Assembly: GCF_030247195.1 (NCBI RefSeq)
Contig: NC_080672.1
Location: 9,858,001-9,922,000, forward strand
Length of the DNA: 64,000 nt
Reading direction: 5' to 3'
Origin: Topomyia yanbarensis
Lineage: Eukaryota > Arthropoda > Insecta > Diptera > Culicidae
Part shown: positions 48,001 through 59,334 of the stretch, one piece after another
Layout: each line of letters starts with the position of its first letter
Position numbering within the stretch: position 1 is the first letter of the stretch
Notes under the pieces: generated by a model
The model's database searches: none
What the model was told of the DNA's origin: nothing
What the model saw: only the letters and a program-made list of their open reading frames with translations
Translations under genes and position numbers: made by a program

Positions 48001-51000
48001 GCGCATTCACAGAAGAATATCGTTCAGTGATTAATTCACCTATAAGTGATACACGAAATTTATTTTCCGAACTAATTGAGATAGAGACTTTGTGTCTTCG
48101 ACAAAGTTGTAGCAAATGTTACTACAAAAGAAGTTGCTGAAGACACCATATATCTATCTTTAATAATTTACGAGTTATGGAACATATTATATGGAAGACC
48201 CCTTAAAATTAGTTTTTTCATGATAACTTTTTTAGACATTCTCGTATCTTCTTAGAATCTTCCACAAAGTTGTTTGCGGTATCGAAACACATATTTTTGC
48301 CGAACATAGTTACTTCTTATCTATTGAATTTAAAAAGATATTCCAAATTTTAGGATATTTTTGGGGTAACTTCCACCTTAAATAACTCGTTAAGGAGCAA
48401 AAAGGAGCAATCTACATCATAACATACTGAAAGTACTAGCTTTTTACTTTTATATAGTCGTCCGATTGTTAGTCGACGCAATTCTCTTCGAGTGTTATGT
48501 TCAAAACGATATCCCATCACAGTGGTTTAAAATGAAATATTCAAGCGCACTGCGATTTTATACCACTGCGATGGCATATTGTATTGAACATAACACTCGG
48601 GGAGAATCACGTCGACTAACAATCGGGCCATTATATGAAAGTAAAAAGTATGTTATGATGTAGTTTGCTCCTTTTTGCTCCTTAACGAGTTATTTAAGGT
48701 GGAAGTGGCCCCAAAAATATCCTAAAATTTGGAATATCTTTTTAAATTCAATAGATAAGAAGTAACTATGTTCGGCAAAAATATGTGTTTCGAAACCGCA
48801 AACAACTTTGTGGAAGATTCCAAGAAGATACGAGAATGTCTAAAAAAGTTATCATGAAAAAACTAATTTTATGAGGTCTTCCATATAATATGTTCCATAA
48901 CTCGTAAGTTATTAAAGATAGATATATGGTGTCTTCAGCAACTTCTTTTGTAGTAACATTTGCTACAACTTTGTCGAAGACACAAAGTCTCTATCTCAAT
49001 TAGTTCGGAAAATAAATTTCGTGTATCACTTATAGGTGAATTAATCACTGAACGGTATTCTTCTGTGGATGCGCAATCATAAGAACAACAACTTTTCCGA
49101 ACAAACTATACCTCGAAAGTCAACGGTTTAGACGCTATTAATATTGAGCACGAAAACGACGTTTTAAAACACTGTGCACCGGTAGCAATCGCTCCTGTGC
49201 CAGTTCATCAGATCCTTGCAATAATCGGATCAAATATCCACTAGTGAAATATAAACAGCCCAAGAGATATACTTGGAGTCATGCAGAGGATCATGGCCCA
49301 GACATACCCTGTCTGCCTGGCCTTGTAGGAAACCCACATACGAAGAGATAACGACCAAACCGCTTTTCTCAGCAACCGTTACTCCAGGAAGGCCTCCTTC
49401 AGAGTCAACATTCACCAAACGATCGGTCTTGTTATTCGAATGGCCATCGATCTAGTAGACGCAATGTTGGGTTACTATACTACCCTCTTCCGGGGATGCG
49501 CCGCGTCCAAAATCGACTACTCAACTCTTGTTCCACAGCGAAGAACCTCTTTCATGTCAAGAGAAAAAATGACCATTACCCGATCCATATTTCCTGCGAT
49601 CGAATACCTCCGACCAGACGAAAACGCTGGCTCTATACCTAACTACGCAGACTGGGAGGTGTACGAGTCAAACCTAGCGGATTGCATCGGATATACTCCC
49701 CAAAGGAAATCAGCGATCTTTCTATTCACGCGACAGCACCGTTCATTCCTCGGACAAGTGGAGGAACTCCCAGGAGCGCAGCGCATTGATGGAACCCAGA
49801 AGTAACCCAATTAATTCGTGAACGTCGGAGGACGCTTCGAAGAACACCTGAAGTCATCCTCCCTGGGAATCATGATCCAGCAATTACACTCAACTTCGTA
49901 ACACAGTCTCATCGCTATGCCAGAGCATTAGTGAATTGAGAAGAAACGTCAAAGCATTAAGCGTGAAAAGAAGGTAAAATCTTGAAATTAACGACATCAC
50001 AGCAATTGAACCGACCGAGATTGCCAATGAGTTAGATCGATACTTTTCCTCCCTATCTATCACTTTCGCCAACTATTCTCTGGAGGAAGCAATAAGCAGA
50101 ATCCTCAGAAACTCACGGCGCAGCTCAACAGAGAAAAAGCCACTGCTTTCGACAGTGTCTTGGAGTATTGTCCTTCTCGTACAACTTCCCAAAGAAATCA
50201 AGATACGAAGATCTCAAAGGCCTTTCGATCTATAAATCTGCTACAGTGCACCAAGAAAGTTATGGAACGAATTATCAACAGAAGACTGGTTACCATTCCT
50301 GATCGAGAAGATCGGTTGAACCGTCGTCAATTCACTTTTCGCAAAGGCCTCGGTACCGGCTTATACCTCAATCTGTCCGTGAAATAGTTGGGCAAACCGT
50401 CGCTGATGGAATGCACACAGATATCGCCGTTCTCGAGTTGGATAAGCCCAATAAAATTGTTTTGCGCACGGTGTTTTCAGGTGACTTCAACAGTGGAGAA
50501 TCCGGGGCAGTTTCCATGTCCATGCCAAAACCTTCAAGGCTTGAACAACACCCTTACCCCACTTTACCACAGGACAACAGTGTGCTTTATCTCCAATCTG
50601 ACCCCCGGCACTCCAGTAAACAGTGCATGTGTGGAATTCGGAGTCTTGCTTTTCCGATGGATTATAGCACTATTCACCTTGAGGTGAGCATTCGGATTTC
50701 TGGAATGAACCAAGTACCGAGCCAACCAAACAAAACCACAAGAAATATACCCGAGCACCGCTTCTACCGATATAAAGCGACTCTACTCAAAGCGTGGCAT
50801 CATTCGTGGAGTGCATACGGCCCAAACCTGGATATCAGGCTTTCCATATCAGTTAGAGCGTTGCGTCCATATCAGTTAGAGCAGTTGCAGTCCAAGCTTT
50901 GCACAAATGGAATTCCTTCCTCTTATTGGAAGAAGATGTAAAGCTCGAACTAATGGCTCCAAATTCAACCAGTGTGAAGAAGTAGGTGTCACAGGTATTG

Positions 51001-54000
51001 GAGCCGGTCTGTGATCACGTCTACCGCCCACCTGTTCCGACTGTCAGTATCACCGATTCTTAACAGTGTTATGACTTTATGAGCCATGCGACCAGAGAAA
51101 TGACGTCACCCGGCTGTTCAAGCTTTCGAGGTGGATTACTAACCCCTTTCTACCATCTTTTGAGTTACGGTCCATATCGGGAAATTAGGACACCGACCGG
51201 TTTGCCTTCCTTCCTTGCTAATATCGCTCATCAAGAAAATAACAAAAAAGAACATCGCTAAGGCTTTTTATCAGTTTTGATCAGCTCACTGAAGATCCTC
51301 ATCTGGTCTTCTCTACAAAATTAAAGGAACCTTTGATAAATGGACGGACCGCACGATCCAAAACGAGCAGGTATACCGAAACCACTCATCCGTATACAGT
51401 ATCCCAATTGGATCCACCAGAAAACAAATCCTGCAACACTAGGTTTACAGTTGGTACCACTTGATGCAATATCCCCAAATCTATTAAAGATGCCGGACCC
51501 TACCGGTCTTCAAAAGGAAACAACCAAAAGCTCAGAAATAAAAGCAGGAAATTAACAAGAAGATCAATATAACGACTAACTAGTTAGTATATTGGGGTTA
51601 AAGCTTAATAAACAAACCAACGATTGAAGAAATTGTTCCCACGGAAGCTGCAGGAACATTGGAAGGTTGATTCAACTCGGCTACAGTTCTTCAATAGCCC
51701 AAATCATCTTCGAATCGTTCGTAATCTATCGCGTCTGGAGTATATAAAAATTTACAGAAGGATCCACCTGAGAATATGTATCGTATATAGAGATCCCAGC
51801 CGATGAATGATACAGCGGCCTACAGCCTGTAGAACTTCTGGCAAGATCAAATGATGGAATAGTCCAATTTGCACTTCCCCCATGTCATTGGCCACACGAA
51901 GCAGTTTTAGAATATGAATCAGTGGCCGTGATGGAGGAAGTACGGAAAGTCACTCGCTACGACCGAAGTGAACTTTGCTGATCAATTGTTCACCCCATTA
52001 TCCTCGTACACAAAGCTGCGTCATATGGTAGCGTATTGTCTGAAGTACATCCGATCGCCGGCGAGTTGCGGCGCTGAAATCCAGCGGTGATCCTACTAAT
52101 GAGCTAATAGCAGACGATCATTCCTTAGCATGCTCAGCTGAATCCAAGCTTCCCTCAGATGAGTAATCCGGTTTAAATTTAACACCTAGCTACAAGGTCA
52201 CCATAAATGGCTGAGGCCCTACGTAAGCACGGACGGCATTATTTGCATCGGAGGACTCCGAGGTTCCAGATCATCATTTCTTTTAAGTATCCACTGTCTA
52301 AACTGATATCCAACCGCCACCACCAGATTCTCCTCCATGATAGGCTGCAGTTTTTCAGCAAGAACTTTGGTTCGTATGTGTAGCCAACGTTTCAGATAGA
52401 AACTAGTTTTCGTCCAACAAGTCACTGCTGATTTGCCAAAATTAACAGTTACTTTATTCCTTTTTTATTTCCACTTATGTAGTCACATTTTCTTTTTTTA
52501 CATTTTAACGACATTCAATTAGCTAGAGATTACTGGGTAGGGAAAGCTATGAAAATTTAGAGCCATAGTACTCGGGGTCGAGCTTAGGCAGCATAACTAC
52601 GAATCACTCAAGTCCACAGCATGTCTCCTGGCAAAGACAGACTTGTCCCTCTTTACTGTGTTAACCGACCCAGTAATCTCTAGCTAATTGAATGTCGTTA
52701 AAATGTAATAAAATAAAAAAAAAAAATAACAGTTACTATAGCACACGTTCTCAATTAGTCCCGTTGACTATTGTGGCCTGTGTTCCCGGTACGTTGTCTG
52801 CTTTATCACGAAAGCCGTTACCAGGGAATCGGGCACGAATCTATCAACACTACAGTTTTTGGTAGCACTTCGTCTATTCGTTGTTCGCCGCAGTCGTATT
52901 TGGGGACTGGAATCCACTAGGAGCTTTATAAAATACCTCCAGGCAAACCCCACTGGGTTTCTGCTCTCATGTCGTAAGAAACGACAAAAACAGGATTCTT
53001 TTTCGTATTTCCTGAATCTTACGGATGTTGCATTTTTATTAAATGCAATGCAATTAATGTTTATTTTGGGCCGCTCAAACTTATTTCATAAGCTCGTCAC
53101 GAATACAGTTGATGGTTTTTTAGTTGTAACCTCAGATTGTATACTAGTCTTAATTCTATTTTCGGTATTGTTTGGTGCTTTGCTTTTTTCTAGTTAAGGT
53201 TTTACTAAAATAATATAGAGTCTCCTGGTGGTCAAAAAGATTCCAAAAGTCTTTAATCACGCGCGAATGCGAGCACAATTTTCAATCGAATCCCTATCGC
53301 TACTAACAATCTAGCTTCTCCCGTGACACTTGCGGAGTGCCCAGTAGTATATACGGCCTGTAGAAATAACAAGTGTCGCACTAACATTCTTTCCCTTTCC
53401 TGCTCCGATCTATGTTCGGGCCTAGCCGGTGCCAGTATTGATGAATGAACGACGTGGGATTTTCAGAAGTTGTAAATTGAAGAATGATATGTAACTTGAT
53501 ACCCTGCAATTTCAACTAGTCCAAATCAATCGTCCTTAGTCGCGATCATATCGGTGAGCTCCTCCACCCCGACAATGACGCCATTTTCAGAGGACTAGTG
53601 AACAATCTCTACCGCATCTACGAAATGTTAAAGTCGATTGATTGCGATAGAATTGAAATCCTGAATTGGTGTGGGGAAGACAAGGTTCAATAGAAATTTA
53701 TAGTGCCTCATACCTGAAACTTCGTAAGCGGTTTGGAGGCTGGGAAGTCCCCCAAAACCATATCTTACGATATATTGGTCACATGAGCATCAGCTAAGAA
53801 GATAGCTAATCCAACTGCAACAGAACAAATGAGAGCTTTGACTCCGATCTTATTGACCATGATCAGCACGCTTTCTAATTAGCACTAACTCTCAAGCAGA
53901 ACCAGAAATTAACTTTGTCGAAAAACCCAGAGAACTGTCTAGATAATTGGAAGCGCTGTTCCATTTTATATGGCCTATTCCTAAATCCTTATCTATCTTT

Positions 54001-54208
54001 GAAATTAGGACTCAGAATTATTTAAAAAATCTGTCGCTTTGAACCATATTACGCATTGTCACATCACAACCTCGCATAAAACCAGAATTATAATTTTTAA
54101 TCACAGAAACACACGCACCTTTCTAATTTCCGCCTTAATCCTCCTGAGATAACTTTCAGCATCGCGATTTCCACCACCATGGTGATCATCTTTTTCTAAC
54201 CGCTCCAT
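45088..54208 (-). CDS. dpn: Deadpan-type bHLH-Orange transcriptional repressor (HES family)
   Basis: Three coding exons, 54208-54119, 46111-46016 and 45942-45088, join in phase 0 to give 346 aa. Donors are GTGCGT and GTAAGC; acceptors are TTTTCAG and CCCTTCAG. Residues 22-38 read [17 protein letters not shown], close to Drosophila Deadpan before and inside the basic region, with the family-specific Pro. Helix 1 is in exon 2, and the loop plus helix 2 ([19 protein letters not shown]) starts exon 3. An Orange domain follows at about 100-145. Then come a [16 protein letters not shown] block (shared with Deadpan), SPPLSPVS, a KRRRVEK basic patch, an acidic stretch, and the C-terminal WRPW that recruits Groucho. 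It is a nuclear DNA-binding repressor. In insects Deadpan maintains neural stem cells and, in flies, also acts in sex determination. The product is shorter than the fly protein (435 aa). PIRH, DLTV and DLERRK deviate from typical Deadpan, so the paralogue Side (similar to deadpan) is the main alternative. Untranslated 5' exons are not resolved. Confidence 0.9.
47640..52430 (+). pseudogene. I-type non-LTR retrotransposon relic
   Basis: Plus-strand frames with many breaks show, in order: ORF1-like text before and after 47899; endonuclease-like LQETHI near 49325; [18 protein letters not shown] (about 49645-49700); [18 protein letters not shown] (about 49790-49845); [20 protein letters not shown] then [11 protein letters not shown] (50258-50370), an RT finger block; [16 protein letters not shown] (about 50400-50450), the degraded catalytic Asp block; and an RNase H-like start near 51750 (EYIKIY followed by a degraded DGS). 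The RT wording and the RNase H suggest the I clade. It is fully decayed, opposite in strand to the host gene, and lies inside its intron. Confidence 0.7.
47899..49176. mobile_element. 1,278-bp near-perfect palindrome with CACAGTG ends (Transib-like)
   Basis: Both ends begin CACAGTGTTTTAAAACGTCG, and the two arms (about 630 bp each) are nearly identical inverted copies meeting around 48538. The flanks carry a 5-bp GC-rich duplication CACCG (47894-47898 and 49177-49181). Transib elements have CACWRTG-type ends and 5-bp GC-rich duplications, and CACAGTG is also the V(D)J recombination signal heptamer. No transposase is encoded; the small frame at 48466-48663 lies across the palindrome centre. 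Confidence 0.8.
52501..52705. mobile_element. 205-bp MITE with 38-bp perfect inverted repeats
   Basis: The ends CATTTTAACGACATTCAATT and complement match perfectly for 38 bp, through ATTACTGGGT. They are flanked by TA at 52499-52500 and 52706-52707. Perfect ends suggest recent movement. It lies in intron 1 of the bHLH gene. Confidence 0.9.
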
Positions 54209-54550
54209 AATTAATCCACAATTGATCAACAATCAATACACTATCCGTTCACGAGAATTGCCTACTTCCATATCCTCTCAGTATTCCTGATCGATGCTAA
54301 TCCGGCTGCGCAGATCCTTCTAACAACCTTTCACCATCCACTTCCAAACTGCGAATGCGCGTCTGCCTCCAACGCCAAACCCCGAGTGTGAAGCAATTTT
54401 ATCAAAACTCCGTCTTCCTAGCCTCCCACCACCTTCTTCCGCTCCGTACGGTCTCACTCTAATGTGGTGGCTTTTCTGCTCATATCATTAACCATTTATT
54501 CCGTTCCCCCGTTTGTACCCGCTACATGTCTATCGGTCCGTCTAGAACTA

Positions 54551-54800
54551 TTCCCACGGTACGTTCTAACTGCAAAGCAATCGGACCCATACCTATACAC
54601 ACACGCACACAGACACACTCATAATAAATTTTGACTTTCATCTCTCACTTGATCTTTTTTCCCACGCCACAACCAGAACGGAACGAGGCGAACCCACTGT
54701 GCCATAACGTAGTAGGCACCGAAAAAAAAACATAAACGCAGCTGACCCAACGCATACACACTTACCGACTGAAGCGAGACGACGACGACGAATTCTCACA
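54551..54800 (-). promoter_or_regulatory. Three Su(H) sites plus proneural E-box upstream of the bHLH gene
   Basis: Perfect matches to the Su(H) consensus YGTGRGAA, all in the same orientation (gene strand), occur at 54551-54558 (CGTGGGAA), 54659-54666 (CGTGGGAA) and 54793-54800 (TGTGAGAA). A proneural-type E-box GCAGCTG is at 54738-54744. They lie 343-592 bp upstream of the ATG. A Hairy-type N-box CACGAG is at 54250-54255. An 8-mer of this degeneracy is expected about once per 8 kb on both strands. A strong donor-like GGTAAGTGTG near 54766-54757 could mark an untranslated first exon, so the exact promoter is uncertain. Confidence 0.6.
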
Positions 54801-55093
54801 CAGGATGTAAACAATCATATCGCTACAACGAGGCAGAATGCAAAAAAGGGGAAGCTCCTGTATGGTGAGCGATTCATCTAGCAGCAGCCTAGGCGAGGTA
54901 GGCTGAGTTAAAATTATCATCACGATGGAATTTATTGCAGAATCAACAATGTTTGAACTATTTGGTTACCATCATGTATTTGGTCTTATCAGAGTTTATG
55001 ATCCTATCCGACTGCGTTGGTATTGAACCGTTCTAACGCTTAAATTTTGGGGAATCAAATCGTGCACATGGGTAATTCGGAGAAGGAGTGTAA

Positions 55094-55267
55094 AGCGGCC
55101 CTTACACGTTCAATATTTTTGTCAATACCAGTATTGACGATATTGTTACAATATTTCAGTCCCGTTTGAAATCCACATCGTCAATACAACTTTTTTCCAT
55201 TACACGTACAATACTTCTGTCAATACTCTCCAGTATTGACAAAAATATTGAACGTGTAAGGGCCGCT
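55094..55267. mobile_element. 174-bp MITE with TAA duplication (PIF/Harbinger-type)
   Basis: Perfect inverted repeats start AGCGGCCCTTACACGTTCAA and extend about 35 bp, through TTGTCAATAC. They are flanked by TAA at 55091-55093 and 55268-55270. A 3-bp TAA/TTA duplication fits PIF/Harbinger. No coding capacity. Confidence 0.87.
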
Positions 55268-55270
55268 TAA

Positions 55271-56882
55271 AATGCGTGATCTCGGTGTCCGTATTTTAAA
55301 CGTCAAATGTCTCAATAGTCTGTCCGAATGTTTCAGCTTACCATTCAGAAGACAAAAATGCCTCTTTCGCTGCTCTGAGATCAACGCCATTGATGTCGAT
55401 GTCGTCCGCGAAGCAAACAAGCGTGCGATGATGATGACTTCGTTCCTTTGCACATCGAATCAATTGAACATGCTTTTTTAAAAAATAAAACCTTTAATTT
55501 TGAATGTTTGGATTCAAACACGTATGTGAATACAGCACATTTCCCACAGTTTCCAGAACGATAAAGCATAATATCATGCCATGCGACACTAATCCATCGT
55601 CTGCTCGCTCAACTTTTACCATGCACTGAAGCCGGTAGGCGCATGACTCAATAGCTGGAAGTCCTGTATGTATACAAATAAAAAAAAAAAAGGAAAACAA
55701 AGTGTCGACGTAAGTCGTAACGAGACATTGGCTACATGACGTCGTAAAAACAAGCCTATATGGGGGACCGCGAGGAAATGCCTCCGTTGTAAAGCTTCGA
55801 TCATGTTAGCATATGAATTTTAAACGTAGTCAAGGTGACAGGCCTGGTTTTCAGTTCAGGGGCTATATTTTGTTTAAATTTTATACCAAAGTAGACCGAA
55901 CCCACTTCAACTTAGAACTAAAAACAAAATTAGCATTTATAAACACTGATAATCATCACACGATCAACTCACCAGACAGAGGATCAGATGAGAATGGTTT
56001 TTGCTTCAGCGAAATATCCGCTATATGAAAGAATCCTTAAACACGCATCCGGCAACGGAACGAAAATAAAGCAGTAACACACGACCGCCGGTAACTAAGA
56101 GCAACGAAATGTGAACGAAAGAGGAGTCAAAAATTCCCACACTCTGGGTCCTTCGATTATTATACTGCGTGGCTGGCTTCACGTGGCATTGCTGCGCATA
56201 AAAATATACCTTTACAGGAAGGGTGAGCTGAGCTATTGGTACCTACATACCCACAGTTCGGGACGGTAGAGCAGTAGTAGGCTTAGGCATAGGCAGTCTT
56301 GGGAGGGCGGATGGCATTGATGTGCGTATGTTCACCGCAAACGGACCCTTGTATTTCGATACTTTTCCGGCTTGCTGTAGAGCCTTGAAGAAAGGCAAGA
56401 CAGTTAGTGGAAAAAACTGTAAAACGGCATAGCTGAAGGATGGTTGGTATTTTGAGTGCTTCATCTTTATTCAGCCTGCTGAGTTATGTTATGTGAAACG
56501 GAAGTATCCCTTTGGACAGATCACATTACCTACAGGGCATAAGGTTTCATTATGTTTTATGTTTGTTTTTTGAAAGTAAGTATCGTATCAGGTGATTGAT
56601 TGTTGGATTGAAGAGCACTCTACATTGATCGAGATGCTCATGTAAAGAAAGAAATTATCTATAACAGCTTTTGAGGTACGGCCGTGGAATATGGCAAATC
56701 TCGATTTAAGTTGGGCGTTAGTCCGCATTCGTTAACAGTTGTTTCTGGTTGCTCTGTTCAACAAAGCAATGATTCTGATAGCTCGATCTACAACTTTGAA
56801 CAAATCCTACGAAATTGATAAACTGAAAAAAAATTGTTTTGGGAATCTTCTGAAAACAATGCTTTCAGTTTCAAGGATCACA
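55271..56882. other. Intergenic DNA, nothing firm
   Basis: Short overlapping frames on both strands between 55272 and 55804 and at 56243-56464 have no recognisable motif. No repeat boundary found. Confidence 0.35.
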
Positions 56883-56890
56883 AAAACTGC

Positions 56891-57962
56891 CAGGGCCGGC
56901 GGATAGCGTGGGTAGTATGGGTAGTACTACCCACTCGAAAATAACCGAGAGGGGAAATACCCACTCAAAAGTTTGGAACAAACTAAAACCTGAAATTAAC
57001 CGCATATTTATCTTGCGGTTAATCTTTCTTTTTTTTAATTTATAGGCACATTAGAACATGTTCTCTCAATGTCATACTCTCGCTCTTTAGCAAACAAGGG
57101 AGCGCAGAAACTAGTCGTGGTTTCTATATTTCTACAATGGGGACCTGTATAGTCCAATTGTTCACAATGACGGCATGCCCTGAGGCACAAAAAGGTAGGT
57201 AACAGGTAGGCGAGCCCCGTTCAAAAGAACAATGTTTGGAAGAGTAGATCCGGCGAAAGTCACATGACATGAGACTGATTGAAAATAGGTCCTTACACTC
57301 CTCGATTTATGCTGAACGCATTTGCTTGCAAACCAGAGCTTTCACTGTCTGAAGCAAGAGGTTCTGGAAGAAACCAACCCCATATTTCGCAATTAAGGCC
57401 CCTGTCGGAAGCTACACCATCAATCTCTACATTCCAGGCGGGTACGTAGACAAGATACTTCTTCGTACACGGTCGAGTGTTGTTTAGTTAGTTTATGCGA
57501 TATATCGATGATGTTAAATGGGTTATATTCGGTCCGGAGATAGACCTTCCAGGGGTCTGTTGTATTAGATGAATATAGTTTATATCGAAATCGGCCTTAT
57601 TTTGCATTCGGATAAATATTCAAAACGACGACGAGCCAGAGAAGCTGCACTATCATGCGGACTTCAGTACCCACGCAAAGGTCTTATCGGAGGAAACAGA
57701 AAATTAATGCTACGAAATTTAAAAGAATAGAGTAATTGGTACTTAACTGTAGAACATTTGTAGTGCCAGTAATCAATAAACACATTTTCGCTGCGCGGGT
57801 TGTTTTCACAGTCCGTTAACAAAGGGTATTTCCAAATAACCACCATTATCCGGAAATTTTCACTTTCACTTACATACACCATGTCTTAACTTTCGTTACT
57901 ACTAGTAGAAATCACTCCGAATCTTACTACCCACTCGAGAAAAAAGTGTTTCGCTGGCCCTG
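56891..57962. mobile_element. 1,072-bp hAT-type element carrying repeat family A
   Basis: The left end CAGGGCCGGCGGATAGCG and right end (complement) CAGGGCCAGCGAAACACT are flanked by 8-bp sequences AAAACTGC (56883-56890) and AAAACTAC (57963-57970), matching at 7 of 8 positions. A TACTACCCACTCGA block is repeated inside both ends (about 56926 and 57925), but in the same orientation. The interior includes repeat family A copy 3. CAGGG ends with an 8-bp duplication indicate hAT. No complete transposase frame. Confidence 0.72.
57045..57660 (-). repeat. Dispersed repeat family A, copy 3
   Basis: Similar to 2723-3400 and 11262-11905. Shared points include the CTCGCTCTTTAG...AAGGGAGCG block (with copy 2), GATCCGGCGAAAG, and the minus-strand peptide NVEIDGVASD followed by GLQANAFSINRGV. 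This is the most diverged copy. It lies wholly inside the hAT-type element. Confidence 0.6.
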
Positions 57963-58799
57963 AAAACTACGAACAGTAAAGAGTCTAAAGGAAAATTAAA
58001 GGAAACTCTAAATCTATCATTTTGAATGTTTGATTGGCGAGTTATACTGAAAATCTTCCTAACATATCTGAAAATGAATTTTTTTTTTGAAAATCTGAAA
58101 CTCAAAAATCTTTGTAAAGATTGTGCAAAGCAAAAAACTTTATAAGGATGAAACACAGGTAATAACATTTTATTGAATGAAAATAACTAAAATAAACAAT
58201 TCAACGTTAGTTCGAATTTTTTTTAATACTTTAACTTGTGCTAAAACAACATGATTAAGCCCTAAAATATTATACAAAAGTTGCTGTACTTTGCAAGATC
58301 CTTCTTTTCGCTTAAATTGCAGTTAGGGTGGTTCTAATTCTAATAAGATTTAAATTTGAACTTTTTAAAGTTAAAGTTATATAAATAAACCCGGTCTTTA
58401 AAATGTACCCTAAACTTTAATTTTAAATTTCTTATTAAATTAAAAAAATATGACAGGGGGAGCTTACATGTCTTCAGCAATCTTTCCTAACTCTATTTGT
58501 CCCAAAACTTCACTGAAGGTAGTATGGCTCTATCTAGAATGATTAACACTCCAAGCACCAAACCTTAAAAATTAATCGGAATGCTAATTTGAATTGCGAT
58601 ATCTCCTAGAAATCACACATGTTGTGTGAACTGTTTGGATTTAATGTCTAACTAATGCCAATTTGGTGTTAGTTTGGATATATCGTCTAACTAACAGCAA
58701 GTTGGTGTTAATTACTGATGAGTGGGACACGAAACATTCAAATCCAACTTATTTACAGGTAAATTGTTTAGTTTTAGTAAAAAATTTAAAATTCCTAAA

Positions 58800-59110
58800 G
58801 TAAGCATCCCTTCATCTTCAGTTTTCTCTATTAGCCAAATTTTAGGGGACAATTTAGTGGATTCAGCTCTTCTAGGATGAACTGGACTCCATTGTCGTCG
58901 CACCATTGTAGCACGTTCTTGATGCAACGTCACCTGGCTCGTTCTCGTCAAAACGTGACGGACCATCATGGGACTTGAGCGCAAAATCCGCTTGTTGGAT
59001 CGCTCCCTTCGGTATAATTTCGAAATTATAATCTTCTCCGTCAGAAAAAAAGCTGGGTTTCATGCCACAGAAACAGATCTCTTGCCAAATCATATTTTTA
59101 TTTTTTTACA
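58800..59110 (-). pseudogene. Mariner-like transposase fragment
   Basis: The minus-strand frame starts MIWQEICFCGMKPSFF, a typical strand motif of ITmD37-type Tc1/mariner transposases. It then reads LKSHDGPSRF, and in a shifted frame LQWCDDNGVQFILEELNPLN and CPLKFG, which aligns with the NPPNxPxxRPIE block. The acidic catalytic residues are lost or out of frame. Ends were not found. It differs in wording from the relic at 39690-40640, so it is probably a separate family member. Confidence 0.65.
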
Positions 59111-59267
59111 AACCCTTCGCGAAAACAAACTTTAATCTATCATAAACTACCGCGAGCAACAACCTTGTAGAATTTGAATCCCAGGATATGTTTGAAATCG
59201 GCTTCAGCATAGGTTCCATTGTCGATCAAGACACATCCAGCATGTTACGTCAGCAACTAGCATACAC

Positions 59268-59334
59268 CCCCAGTAACAATTGAAGTTTTATGGCAGTTTT
59301 ATAGTCTCTCATAAAACTTCTATTGTTACTTGGG
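59268..59334. mobile_element. 67-bp miniature of the CCCAAGTAACA family
   Basis: The sequence reads CCCCAGTAACAATTGAAGTT at the left and ends in ATTGTTACTTGGG, with ATAAAACTTC inverted inside. It has the same ends as the 2.4-kb element at 34529-36895 and could fold into a single hairpin. A target duplication is not evident. Confidence 0.7.

Larger units (their letters stand above)
46112..54118 (-). other. 8-kb intron 1 of the bHLH gene
   Basis: Bounded by donor GTGCGT (54118-54113) and acceptor TTTTCAG ending at 46112. It contains the I-type relic (47640-52430), the Transib-like palindrome (47899-49176) and the 205-bp MITE (52501-52705), all without disturbing the splice sites. Intron 2 (46015-45943) is only 73 bp. 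The stretches 46112-47640 and 52706-54118 show no recognised element apart from the partial small repeat near 47570-47615. Confidence 0.75.

Noticed and set aside
52768..53197. Frames with hydrophobic runs ([17 protein letters not shown])
   Set aside because: AT-rich sequence gives such runs by chance, and the two strands overlap in open frame without a domain.
54757..54835. 5' untranslated first exon of the bHLH gene ending at GGTAAGTGTG
   Set aside because: The donor is good, but I could not find a convincing matching acceptor before the ATG at 54208, so it is mentioned only as a possibility.
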